In this document: piece by piece, positions 1-6,935 of the stretch
Position numbering within the stretch: the stretch's first letter is position 1
Layout: every line of letters begins with the position of its first letter
NCBI GenBank assembly: GCA_023394655.1
Contig: JAEXAG010000101.1
Location: 1-12,975, forward strand
DNA: 12,975 nucleotides
Direction of reading: 5' to 3'
Origin: Pseudomonadota bacterium
GTDB lineage: Bacteria > Pseudomonadota > Gammaproteobacteria > Xanthomonadales > Xanthomonadaceae
Program-made: the position numbers and the translations under genes
The notes under the pieces: generated by a model
The model's database searches: none
Told to the model about the DNA's origin: nothing
What the model saw: only the letters and a program-made list of their open reading frames with translations

Positions 1-27
1 CTACCAGCGTGGCGCGCGTCCTGCCGG

Positions 28-56
28 TTCAACTTGCCGGCGCTTTCCCGCACAAT
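28..56 (+). promoter_or_regulatory. Possible sigma-70-type promoter for the ycgL-ankyrin-cyclase genes
   Basis: TTCAAC (28-33) and CACAAT (51-56) are separated by 17 bases and end 27 bases before the ycgL start. The -10 box matches the TATAAT consensus at four of six positions and the -35 box at three of six. The fit is weak, but this is the only stretch upstream of ycgL in the window that resembles a promoter. The transcript could equally begin in a gene outside the window. Confidence 0.22.
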
Positions 57-83
57 CGTGGATGGTTTCACCGCCCCCCGGCC

Positions 84-356
84 ATGCTTGCCCACGTCTA
101 CAAAAGCCTGAAGCGCGCCGATACCTATGTGTACCTGGCCGCCCGCGACGATTTCGCCCGCCTGCCCGAGCCGCTGCGCAGCGAGCTCGGTGAGTTGCGC
201 TTCGTGCTGGAAGTGGCGCTTTCGCCCGAGCGCCGGCTGGCCCGCGAAAACCCGGCGGAGGTGATGGAAAACCTGGCTGCGCGCGGTTTCCACCTGCAGT
301 TCCCGCCCTCGCAGGCCGCGGATCCGATGACCGGGGACTGGGGCACGGATGCCTGA
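84..356 (+). CDS. ycgL: YcgL domain-containing protein (function unknown)
   Basis: This encodes a 90-residue protein of the YcgL family, small cytosolic proteins of gammaproteobacteria with a known fold but no settled function. The diagnostic start is MLAHVYKSLKRADTYVYL (an aromatic/YKS stretch followed by DTYVYL), then RDDFARLP at about residues 21-28 and GFHLQFPP near residues 68-75, the same order as in E. coli YcgL. I chose the ATG at 84 because family members begin directly with this strand. The frame is open upstream to an ATG at 9, but those extra 25 residues do not resemble the family. No clear Shine-Dalgarno sequence precedes 84. The last codons overlap the start of the ankyrin gene by 8 nt (ATGCCTGA), so the two are probably translationally coupled. 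I am sure of the family; the role is unknown. Confidence 0.88.
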   Translation: MLAHVYKSLKRADTYVYLAARDDFARLPEPLRSELGELRFVLEVALSPERRLARENPAEVMENLAARGFHLQFPPSQAADPMTGDWGTDA

Positions 357-3300
357 GCCGCGTTCCCGCGCCCTGCACTGGCTGGCGTTGCCGGCGGCGC
401 TCCTGCTGCTGGCGATGGCCCTTGCCGGCCCGTTCGCCGCGGGCCTCGGCCTGGCCGGGCTGGTGCTGGCCGCCGTCGCGGCGAGCCATGCGCCCGGGCG
501 CGCCGCTTTGGTCGTGGCCGCGAAACGTTGCGCGGCGGGATGGGGGCTGGCGGTCTTGCTGTCGGGCTGGCCGCTGTGGCGGCTGTCGATCACCGGCAGC
601 TTGCCGGCCGCGTTGGCGGCATCGGCGGGTGCGGGCTTCCTGCTGCTCGCTTTCTGGCGCAGCTGGCCGGTCTGGCGGCGCCTGTTCGCGGGCGAGGCCG
701 AGGGCGATTGGCGTCGCCTGATCGAGATCGGGCCCGGCGAATGGCGCGGTCTGGCGATCGCCGCGCCGTTCGCGCTGGCGTTCGCGGTGCCGGTGGCGCT
801 GTCGATTCCCGGCTTGCTGGAAGGCCCGGCACGATGGGGGGTCGCGGCCGGATTGGCCATTGCCGCCGCATGGCCGGCACTCGCGCGCTGGCGCGAGGCG
901 CGGGCATTGCCGCTGCCGGCCGAGCCCGCGCGCGTGCTTCGCAACGCCGAGCCGGTCGCGCTCGATGCGCTGGAAGACGCCAGCCTGCCGGCGCGGATCG
1001 CGGCAGTGGACGAAGCCGTCGCCGTCGAGCCGCCGCCGCCCGCCGCCGTGCCCGAACCCGCGGCCCTCTACGCCGCCGCCCGGACCGGCCGGGTCGAGCA
1101 GGCACTGGCCCTGCTGGAAGCCGGGGCCGATCCGCTGGCCGCGCCGCCGGAAGGTGATCGCGACCAGCGCGGATTGGCGCAGCTCGCCGCCGTGCTGCCG
1201 GACCTGCGCCTGCTCCGTGCCCTGATCGCGCGCGGCGTGCCGCTGGTGGCACCCGCCGGGCAGCCGACCGCGCTCCTGGCCGCCACGCGCGACACCTGGC
1301 ATGGCCGTCCCGAAGCGGTGATGACGCTGCTGGCGAACGGCGCCGACCCCGGTGCCCGCGATGCGGAAGGGCGCACCCCGCTGCACCACGCCGCGCGCAG
1401 CACTGATCCGGGCGTGGCCGCCCTGTTGCTGGACGCCGCCGCGGTGATCGACGCACTGGACGAGGAAGGCCGCTCGCCGCTGGCCATCGCCTGCCAGTCC
1501 GGCAACTGGCGGATGGCGAAGTTCCTGGTCGAGCGCGGTGCGCGCGTGCATCCGTCCGGCGGGCAGCCGGTGCTGCTGGCCGCCGCCGCACCCGAGGAAG
1601 ACGATCCCGCCGGCGTGCAGTTCCTCCTTCGCCAGAAAGCGGCCATTGATGCCCGCGGCCGCGAGGGCCGCACGGCCTTGCACGGCGCGGCGATGGCCGG
1701 CCACGCCGACATCGTGGCCGCGCTGCTGGATGCCGGGGCCGATCCCGCCCTGCGCGACGACGATGGTCTGGATGCTTGGCTGCTCGCCGCCCGCACCGGT
1801 CGCCAGCCGGTCATGGAGGCTTTGCTCGCCGCAGGCAGCGACCTGCAGGGCGTCGATGGCGAGGGCCGGGATGCGCTGATGCTGGCCGTGGCGGCCGGCC
1901 AGGCCACGCCCGCGTTGGCCACCTGGTTGCGCGAGCAGGGCATCAATACCCATCGACTGGATGCCAGCGGGCATTGCGCGCTGGAGCAGGCGGCCGCGGA
2001 AGGCCGCTGGGCGCTGGTGGCAGCGATCGACCCGACCCACCCGCTACCGGCAGGCGTGGCCAGCGGCGATCCGGAAATCGCGCGGCCGCCCATGCAATTG
2101 ATGGCCGATGCGATGGCCGAAGGCGACGAAGCGACGATGACCGCCGTCGCCGCTTTGCTCGACGCCGCCGAACTCGACCGCAGCCTGCTCGCCGCCGCCG
2201 CCGCGCACCCGGCGCGCATCCGGCGCCTGCTGGCGCTGGGTGCCCGGCCCGATGCCCGTGACGTGAACGGCGATACCGCGCTGTTCCTCCTCTTCGATCG
2301 CGCCGCCGACGCAGGCGCGCGTGCCGGCCTGCGCCTGCTGCTGGACGCCGGCGCATCGCCCGCCGGTGCTGGCGGACTGGCGCGCTATCTCGTCGCCGCC
2401 ACCGCCGCCCGCCTGCCGGCCGCCGAGGGCGAAGCGCTGGCGCTGGCGCTGCTCGATCGCGGCGCCGACCCGTTTGCCGATCATGGCGGGCAGCTGCCGC
2501 TGCTGCTGGCCCTGCGGCTGGGCTGGAACCGGCTGGCCCGGCGCCTGCTGGAGGATGGCGGCAACCCCAACCGTGCCGATGCACGCGGCCTGGCGCCCCT
2601 GCACATGGCGGCGGCGCTCGGCTCGCTGGACATCGCGCGGACGCTGCTGCGGCTCGGTGCGCGTCCGGGCATGCGCGCCGCGGACGGGCAGACCGCGCTC
2701 GGCACCGCGCTGGCCAGCGGGCATCGCGAGCTGGCCGGCTGGCTGGATTGGCGCGGCTGGCCGCACCCGGGCCGGCGCCTGCGCGACGGCGATCTTGCCG
2801 CCGCCGCGGCCTGCGGCGATGCCGACGCGCTGGAGCGGTTGCTGGCTTTCGGCCTCGATGTGGATGCCCGCGATGCCCAGGGCTGCACCGCGCTGCTGCG
2901 GGCTTCCGGTGCAGGACATGTCGAAGGCGTGCGCAAGCTGCTGGCGGCGGGCGCGGATACCGCGATCGCCAGCGAAAACGGCGCCACCCCGCTGTCGGCC
3001 GCGGTGCGGATGGGCCACGCCGGCATCATCGACCTGCTGCTGGCGGCCGGTGCCGATCCCTCTCAGCGGCTGCCGGGCGGTGCCAGCGTGCTGATGCTGG
3101 CCTCGGCGCTCGGCTTGCCCGAGGTGTCATCGCGCCTGATCGCCGCAGGCGCGGCGGTGGATGCCGGCGATGACGAAGGCCTGCGGCCGATGCATTGCGC
3201 GGCGCTGTTCGGCTTCGGATCGAACGATCGCGGCCGCCTCTTGGCCCTGATCGACACCCTGCTGCTTGCCGGCGCGGAACCGGACGAGCCCACCGCGCTC

Positions 3301-3672
3301 GGCCTGACCCCGCTGCTGCTGCTGCTCGGTGCCCGCGCGCAACCGGGCGCGGACTGCGACGAATGCGTGCTGCTGGCGGGCGTCGAGCACCTGCTGGACG
3401 AAGGGGTTTCGCTCTCGGCCCGCGATGCGCGCGGTTTCGGCCCGCTTCACCTGGCCGCGCTGCACGGCCTGCCGATGCTGGTGAAGCGCCTGCTCCGCGC
3501 CGGCGCCGACCCGATGCTTGCCGATCGCCTCGGCCGCAGCGCGCGCGACATCGCGATGATGCGCGGCTTCCTCGACATCGCCGCGGAGTTCGATTCGCCG
3601 GCAGCGGAGCCTTCCATGGCAAGATTCCTGCGTCCGGGCGCCCCGAGGGGGGGCGGCCGGCAACGGCATTAG
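349..3672 (+). CDS. Large membrane-anchored ankyrin-repeat protein
   Basis: This 1107-residue protein has two parts. Residues 1-180 hold four to six hydrophobic segments (about 10-46, 61-103, 134-155 and 161-179), followed by an Ala/Pro/Glu-rich linker to about 235. Residues 235-1080 are ankyrin-type repeats of about 33 residues, some clear and some degenerate. Good copies include DAEGRTPLHHAAR (338-350), GREGRTALHGAAMAGH (437-452), DARGLAPLHMAA (744-755) and DARGFGPLHLAALHG (1026-1040), commonly ending in LLxAGADP. Ankyrin arrays bind proteins, and no catalytic motif is visible. The membrane part suggests an inner-membrane scaffold, but which side carries the repeats cannot be told. The ATG at 349 overlaps the end of ycgL. 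A run of seven G at 3647-3653 lies close to the stop codon. Sister genes next to ycgL are, from memory, common in Xanthomonadaceae, where they remain uncharacterised. Confidence 0.9.
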   Translation: MPEPRSRALHWLALPAALLLLAMALAGPFAAGLGLAGLVLAAVAASHAPGRAALVVAAKRCAAGWGLAVLLSGWPLWRLSITGSLPAALAASAGAGFLLLAFWRSWPVWRRLFAGEAEGDWRRLIEIGPGEWRGLAIAAPFALAFAVPVALSIPGLLEGPARWGVAAGLAIAAAWPALARWREARALPLPAEPARVLRNAEPVALDALEDASLPARIAAVDEAVAVEPPPPAAVPEPAALYAAARTGRVEQALALLEAGADPLAAPPEGDRDQRGLAQLAAVLPDLRLLRALIARGVPLVAPAGQPTALLAATRDTWHGRPEAVMTLLANGADPGARDAEGRTPLHHAARSTDPGVAALLLDAAAVIDALDEEGRSPLAIACQSGNWRMAKFLVERGARVHPSGGQPVLLAAAAPEEDDPAGVQFLLRQKAAIDARGREGRTALHGAAMAGHADIVAALLDAGADPALRDDDGLDAWLLAARTGRQPVMEALLAAGSDLQGVDGEGRDALMLAVAAGQATPALATWLREQGINTHRLDASGHCALEQAAAEGRWALVAAIDPTHPLPAGVASGDPEIARPPMQLMADAMAEGDEATMTAVAALLDAAELDRSLLAAAAAHPARIRRLLALGARPDARDVNGDTALFLLFDRAADAGARAGLRLLLDAGASPAGAGGLARYLVAATAARLPAAEGEALALALLDRGADPFADHGGQLPLLLALRLGWNRLARRLLEDGGNPNRADARGLAPLHMAAALGSLDIARTLLRLGARPGMRAADGQTALGTALASGHRELAGWLDWRGWPHPGRRLRDGDLAAAAACGDADALERLLAFGLDVDARDAQGCTALLRASGAGHVEGVRKLLAAGADTAIASENGATPLSAAVRMGHAGIIDLLLAAGADPSQRLPGGASVLMLASALGLPEVSSRLIAAGAAVDAGDDEGLRPMHCAALFGFGSNDRGRLLALIDTLLLAGAEPDEPTALGLTPLLLLLGARAQPGADCDECVLLAGVEHLLDEGVSLSARDARGFGPLHLAALHGLPMLVKRLLRAGADPMLADRLGRSARDIAMMRGFLDIAAEFDSPAAEPSMARFLRPGAPRGGGRQRH

Positions 3673-3690
3673 GGGCACTGGCCCCGGGCA

Positions 3691-3697
3691 AAGGAGA
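3691..3697 (+). promoter_or_regulatory. Shine-Dalgarno site deciding the diguanylate cyclase start
   Basis: AAGGAGA lies 4 bases before the ATG at 3702. The reading frame is open far upstream of that ATG, into the ankyrin gene, and this site is the main reason for placing the cyclase start at 3702. Confidence 0.7.
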
Positions 3698-3701
3698 CAG
3701 G

Positions 3702-4706
3702 ATGTCCAGCGTCCGGCTGAAAACCGATGTCGACTTCACCCTGGTGTTGGCACTGGCCGTGCTCACCATCGTTGCGGTCGTGCCTTTCTTGATTTGGCGC
3801 CTGCTGCGTGGCGAGCATCTGGCCGCCGCCGCCGACAGCGTGGTGGTGATCGTCGCGATCGCCACCTTGATCCATGTCTGGCGGGGCGGCGACGGGTACC
3901 GCTATGGCGTGGGCATCGCGGTCAGCGCCAGCGCCACGGTCATCGCACAATCGCTGATCAATGCCGGCAGCGGCATCTTCTGGACCTACGCGGTCATCGT
4001 CGTCAACGCGCTGCTGCTGAAATCCCAGCGCTTCGCGGTGCTGCTTTCCGGCTCCATGATCTTCGTCGTCGGCCTGTTCGGGGACCACCTGGCGACCGAT
4101 TTCATGCGGATCTCCTTCATGGTGACCTCGGTCCTCACCATGATCTTCGCCTGGACATTCACCACGCGCCACATGTTGCTGCAGGAACAGCTGAAGCTGA
4201 TGGCGCTGCAGGACCCGCTGACCGGCCTGGGCAACCGGCGCGCGTTCCAGAACGAAATCGCATCGATGGTGCAGACGCTGGAGAAGACCGGGATGCCCTG
4301 CGGCCTCGCGGTAATCGACGTGGACAAGTTCAAGGCGATCAATGACAGCCGTGGCCACGAATACGGCGACAAAATCCTGCGCCGGCTCGGCGCGTTGCTC
4401 AATCGCAAGCTGCGCAGCACCGACCATGTGTTCCGGATGGGCGGCGAAGAGTTCGTCGTCCTGATGCCCGGCGCCACCGAAGAAGTCCTGAGGACGCGGA
4501 TGGACCAATTGCGGAGCGCGGTGGAAGCGGGGATCGGGCAATCGCCGGGTGATGTTACCGTTTCCATCGGCATCGCCAGCTGGCGGCGCGGCGACGACGA
4601 AACCAGCTGGATGATGAAGGCGGATGCCGCCATGTACGCGGCGAAGCGTAATGGCCGCAACCGGGTGGTGGTGCATGGGGAGCAGGGTGCTGCCCAGTTG
4701 ATCTGA
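3702..4706 (+). CDS. Membrane-bound diguanylate cyclase (GGDEF domain)
   Basis: This 334-residue enzyme is predicted to join two GTP into cyclic di-GMP, the second messenger that shifts cells from motility to biofilm. Residues 1-155 form about six transmembrane segments with hardly any loops, a membrane sensor of unrecognised type. The GGDEF domain starts with DPLTGLGNRRAF (171-182), carries the metal-binding stretch VIDVDKFKAIND (204-215), and has the active-site signature GGEEF at 247-251. RSTD (238-241) lies exactly five residues before GGEEF, which is the RxxD inhibitory site, so product feedback is expected. No EAL or HD-GYP domain is present. The gene follows the ankyrin gene by 29 nt, with a strong ribosome-binding site, and is probably in the same transcript. 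The signal sensed and the process controlled cannot be inferred from the sequence. Confidence 0.95.
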   Translation: MSSVRLKTDVDFTLVLALAVLTIVAVVPFLIWRLLRGEHLAAAADSVVVIVAIATLIHVWRGGDGYRYGVGIAVSASATVIAQSLINAGSGIFWTYAVIVVNALLLKSQRFAVLLSGSMIFVVGLFGDHLATDFMRISFMVTSVLTMIFAWTFTTRHMLLQEQLKLMALQDPLTGLGNRRAFQNEIASMVQTLEKTGMPCGLAVIDVDKFKAINDSRGHEYGDKILRRLGALLNRKLRSTDHVFRMGGEEFVVLMPGATEEVLRTRMDQLRSAVEAGIGQSPGDVTVSIGIASWRRGDDETSWMMKADAAMYAAKRNGRNRVVVHGEQGAAQLI

Positions 4707-4740
4707 GCCGGAAATCAGGCCTTCCGTGCGTCGGTGGGGC

Positions 4741-4753
4741 TGTCCGGCGGACA
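4741..4753. promoter_or_regulatory. Palindrome 1, putative upstream activator site
   Basis: TGTCCGGCGGACA is a perfect inverted repeat with 6-bp arms around one central base. Its centre (4747) is about 97 bases before the start of transcription predicted from the sigma-54 promoter. This is in the range where NtrC-type activators bind. The Fis-type helix-turn-helix of the activator encoded at 10141 is the obvious candidate ligand, which is inference. Confidence 0.62.
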
Positions 4754-4762
4754 CGCGCCGAG

Positions 4763-4774
4763 TGTCCGCGGACA
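4763..4774. promoter_or_regulatory. Palindrome 2, putative upstream activator site
   Basis: TGTCCGCGGACA is a perfect 12-bp palindrome with the same TGTCCG and CGGACA arms as the site 10 bases upstream, but without the single central base. The two centres are 21.5 bases apart, close to two helical turns, so two activator dimers would sit on the same face of the DNA. Its centre is about 75 bases before the predicted transcription start. Confidence 0.62.
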
Positions 4775-4816
4775 TCTTCGAGGCTTGGCCGCCCCTTGGA
4801 ATTCAAGCAGTTGCAG

Positions 4817-4832
4817 TTGGCACGGGAATTGC
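4817..4832 (+). promoter_or_regulatory. Sigma-54 (RpoN) promoter of the exporter operon
   Basis: The sequence TTGGCACGGGAATTGC contains TGGCAC (4818-4823), five bases, then TTGC (4829-4832), which is the exact -24/-12 spacing and core of sigma-54 promoters. It lies in the intergenic gap 34 bases before the ATG of the membrane fusion protein and predicts a transcription start near 4844. Sigma-54 promoters need an ATP-hydrolysing activator. One is encoded downstream in the same gene cluster, and two matching palindromes lie 43-76 bases upstream of this site. Confidence 0.88.
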
Positions 4833-4865
4833 GTGGAGACACGCAGACCATTCCGACCCACTGCC

Positions 4866-6140
4866 ATGGCCATCCGCGACACCAGCGCGCAAGACATCCC
4901 GAACACCCCGGCAAGCATCGCAAGGCGCCGCCGCCGCAAGCCGCTGGCCATCGCCGTCGCTGCGGTGGCGCTGCTCGCCCTGGCCGCATGGGTTGCAGGC
5001 GGCTGGCTGTCCGGCGAACGCTCCGTCGCCGGCGAGCGGGTGCGCATCGCCGAGGTCGTGCGCGGCGATCTTGTCCGCGACATCGCCGCCGAAGGGCGTG
5101 TCATCGCATCGAACAGCCCCAGCCTGTATGCCATCGGCGGCGGCACCGTCAGCCTGAAGGTCGTGGCCGGCGACGTGGTCGAGGCCGGCGACGTGCTGGC
5201 CGAGATCGACAGCCCGGAGCTGCGCAGCCGCCTTGTGCAGGAGCAATCCACCTTGGCGAGCCTGCAGGCCGAGGCCGGTCGGGCTTCGCTCGCCGCGCGC
5301 ATGACCCGCTCCGGCGCACGCCGGCAACTGGATCAGGCGCGCATCGAACAGACCGCCGCCGAGCGCGAGCTGGAACGCTACCAGCGCGCCTACGAGGGAG
5401 GCGCCGTGGCCCAGGTGGATCTGGCGCGCGCACGCGACGCGGTGGAGCGCGCGGGCATCGGCATCAGCCACGCCCGCGAGGAGGGCGGCCTGCAGGGTGC
5501 CGCCGCCACGCTGGATGCCCGCAACCGGCAGGCGATGGCCGCGCGCCAGCAGGCGGTGGTCGAGGAGTTGCAGCGGCAGGTGGATGCGCTCGCCATCCGC
5601 GCGCCGTTCGCCGGCCAGATCGGACAGGTGTTCGTGGCGCAGCAGCAGAACGTGCAGGCCAACCAGGCCATCCTCAGCGTGGTCGACCTGACCCGTTTCG
5701 AGGTCGAGATCAAGGTGCCGGAAAGCTTTGCGCGCGACCTGGCCATCGGCGTTCCCGCGCAGCTGACCGCCAACAACCGCCGCTTCGACGCCACGGTGTC
5801 AGCGGTCTCGCCGGAAGTGGTCAACGGCGAAGTGGCCGCCCGCCTGCGCTTCGCCGACGGCAAGCAGCCGCCGGAACTGCGCCAGAACCAGCGCATGTCC
5901 GCGCGCATCCTGCTGGATACCCGCCGCGACGTGCTGATGGTCGATCGCGGCCCCGCGTTGGACGCCGGCAGCAATCAGGCGTGGGTGCTGGTGGACGGTG
6001 TCGCCAGCCGCCGTCCGGTCGAAGTCGGCGCCGCCAGCCTCAACGCCATCGAGGTGCGTTCCGGCCTGCGCGCGGGCGACCGGGTGGTCGTGTCCGGCGC
6101 CGAAGACTTCAAGCCCGACGAACGCATCCGCATCCGCTGA
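4866..6140 (+). CDS. HlyD/MacA-type periplasmic adaptor of an ABC exporter
   Basis: This 424-residue membrane fusion protein would link the inner-membrane transporter to an outer-membrane channel. A basic stretch RRRRRK (20-25) precedes one transmembrane helix (about 27-47), so the protein is anchored with its body in the periplasm. The first lipoyl half is at about 84-115 (IGGGTVSLKVVAGDVVEAGD), a coiled-coil hairpin rich in Arg, Glu and Gln at about 122-240, the second lipoyl half at about 241-272 (IRAPFAGQIGQV), then beta-barrel and membrane-proximal domains to the end. The ATG at 4866 is the first in-frame ATG downstream of the predicted transcription start. An in-frame GTG at 4833 touches the promoter -12 element and can hardly be transcribed. 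The predicted leader is only about 22 nt with no evident Shine-Dalgarno. No outer-membrane TolC-like gene is in the window. Confidence 0.93.
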   Translation: MAIRDTSAQDIPNTPASIARRRRRKPLAIAVAAVALLALAAWVAGGWLSGERSVAGERVRIAEVVRGDLVRDIAAEGRVIASNSPSLYAIGGGTVSLKVVAGDVVEAGDVLAEIDSPELRSRLVQEQSTLASLQAEAGRASLAARMTRSGARRQLDQARIEQTAAERELERYQRAYEGGAVAQVDLARARDAVERAGIGISHAREEGGLQGAAATLDARNRQAMAARQQAVVEELQRQVDALAIRAPFAGQIGQVFVAQQQNVQANQAILSVVDLTRFEVEIKVPESFARDLAIGVPAQLTANNRRFDATVSAVSPEVVNGEVAARLRFADGKQPPELRQNQRMSARILLDTRRDVLMVDRGPALDAGSNQAWVLVDGVASRRPVEVGAASLNAIEVRSGLRAGDRVVVSGAEDFKPDERIRIR

Positions 6141-6148
6141 CGCGCAAC

Positions 6149-6166
6149 CGGGCGCCGCAACGCCCG
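6149..6166 (+). other. Hairpin between adaptor and ATPase genes
   Basis: CGGGCG and CGCCCG form a perfect 6-bp stem around the loop CCGCAA in the 71-nt gap inside the operon. It is not followed by a run of T, so it is unlikely to be a full terminator. It might stabilise the upstream mRNA or lower expression of the downstream genes. A stem this short can also arise by chance in DNA this GC-rich. Confidence 0.3.
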
Positions 6167-6211
6167 CCCAGTTCTTCCCTCCATCGCTCCGACCTTTCCG
6201 AGGATCCGCCC

Positions 6212-6934
6212 ATGCTCTCCATGACCCAGATCACCAAGGTCTACCGCACCGAACTGGTCGAAACCCACGCCCTGCGCGCGCTCGACCTGCATGTGGCCGA
6301 AGGCGAGTTCGTCGCCGTCACCGGGCCCTCGGGTTCCGGCAAGACCACCTTCCTCAACATCGCCGGGCTGCTGGAGGAATTCAGCGGCGGCGAGTACGTG
6401 CTGGATGGTCAGAACGTGCGCGGCCTGTCCGACGACGCCCGCAGCCGCCTGCGCAACCAGAAGATCGGCTTCATCTTCCAGAGCTTCAACCTGATCCCCG
6501 ACCTCAACCTGTTCGACAACGTGGACGTGCCGCTGCGCTACCGCGGGATGCCGGCGGCGGAACGCAAGCAGCGGATCGAAAAGGCGCTGGGCGACGTCGG
6601 GCTGGGTTCGCGCATGAAGCACTACCCGGCGGAACTGTCGGGCGGCCAGCAGCAGCGTGCCGCCATCGCGCGCGCGTTGGCCGGAAGCCCGCGCCTGCTG
6701 CTGGCGGACGAACCCACCGGCAACCTCGATTCGCAGATGGCGCGCGGGATCATGGAGCTGCTGGAAGGCATCAACGCCGCCGGCACCACGATCGTCATGG
6801 TCACCCACGATCCGGAACTGGCCGCGCGCGCGCAGCGCAACGTGCACATCGTCGACGGCATCGCCACCGATATCCGGCACGGCTCGCCGCTGGCGCGCAG
6901 GCCGGCGGATGCCGGTGTGCAGGCGGGGCTCTGA
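6212..6934 (+). CDS. ABC transporter ATPase, MacB/LolD type
   Basis: This 240-residue stand-alone nucleotide-binding subunit would power the two permeases encoded next to it. All motifs are intact: Walker A GPSGSGKTT (38-46), Q-loop Gln90 in FIFQSFNLIPDLN, signature LSGGQQQR (142-149), Walker B LLLADEPTGNLD (162-173) and the switch His199 in VTHD. FQSFNL followed by the stretch LFDNV is typical of the LolD/FtsE/MacB group, which works with FtsX-like permeases by moving a periplasmic lever instead of passing substrate through the membrane. GAGGA (6200-6204) lies 7 bases before the ATG. Its stop codon is one base from the next start. In MacB itself the ATPase is fused to the permease, while here it is separate. 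Confidence 0.96.
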   Translation: MLSMTQITKVYRTELVETHALRALDLHVAEGEFVAVTGPSGSGKTTFLNIAGLLEEFSGGEYVLDGQNVRGLSDDARSRLRNQKIGFIFQSFNLIPDLNLFDNVDVPLRYRGMPAAERKQRIEKALGDVGLGSRMKHYPAELSGGQQQRAAIARALAGSPRLLLADEPTGNLDSQMARGIMELLEGINAAGTTIVMVTHDPELAARAQRNVHIVDGIATDIRHGSPLARRPADAGVQAGL

Positions 6935-6935
6935 G

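Noticed and set aside
9..83. Longer form of YcgL beginning at the ATG at 9
   Set aside because: The additional 25 residues do not look like the family, whose members begin at the MLAHVYKSL-like strand, and no ribosome-binding site supports it.
1..2040. A 679-codon open frame on the minus strand across ycgL and the ankyrin gene
   Set aside because: It is rich in Arg, Gln and Gly and has no domain pattern. It is the antisense shadow expected in very GC-rich coding DNA, whereas the plus strand encodes clear ankyrin repeats.
3195..3701. Longer diguanylate cyclase reaching back into the ankyrin gene
   Set aside because: The extra residues are a frame shadow of the ankyrin repeats, and AAGGAGA in front of 3702 fixes the start. 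The possible fusion by frameshift is reported separately as speculation.
4709..4726. Hairpin CGGAA/TTCCG just after the cyclase gene as a terminator
   Set aside because: It has only five base pairs and no run of T after it.
4741..4774. The two TGTCCG/CGGACA palindromes as a terminator hairpin for the cyclase gene
   Set aside because: They can fold on themselves or pair with each other, but no T tract follows. Their position upstream of a sigma-54 promoter and their spacing fit activator sites better.
4734..4865. Adaptor start upstream of 4866 (ATG at 4734 or GTG at 4833)
   Set aside because: Both lie upstream of the transcription start predicted from the sigma-54 promoter, and the frame would cross the promoter and palindromes.
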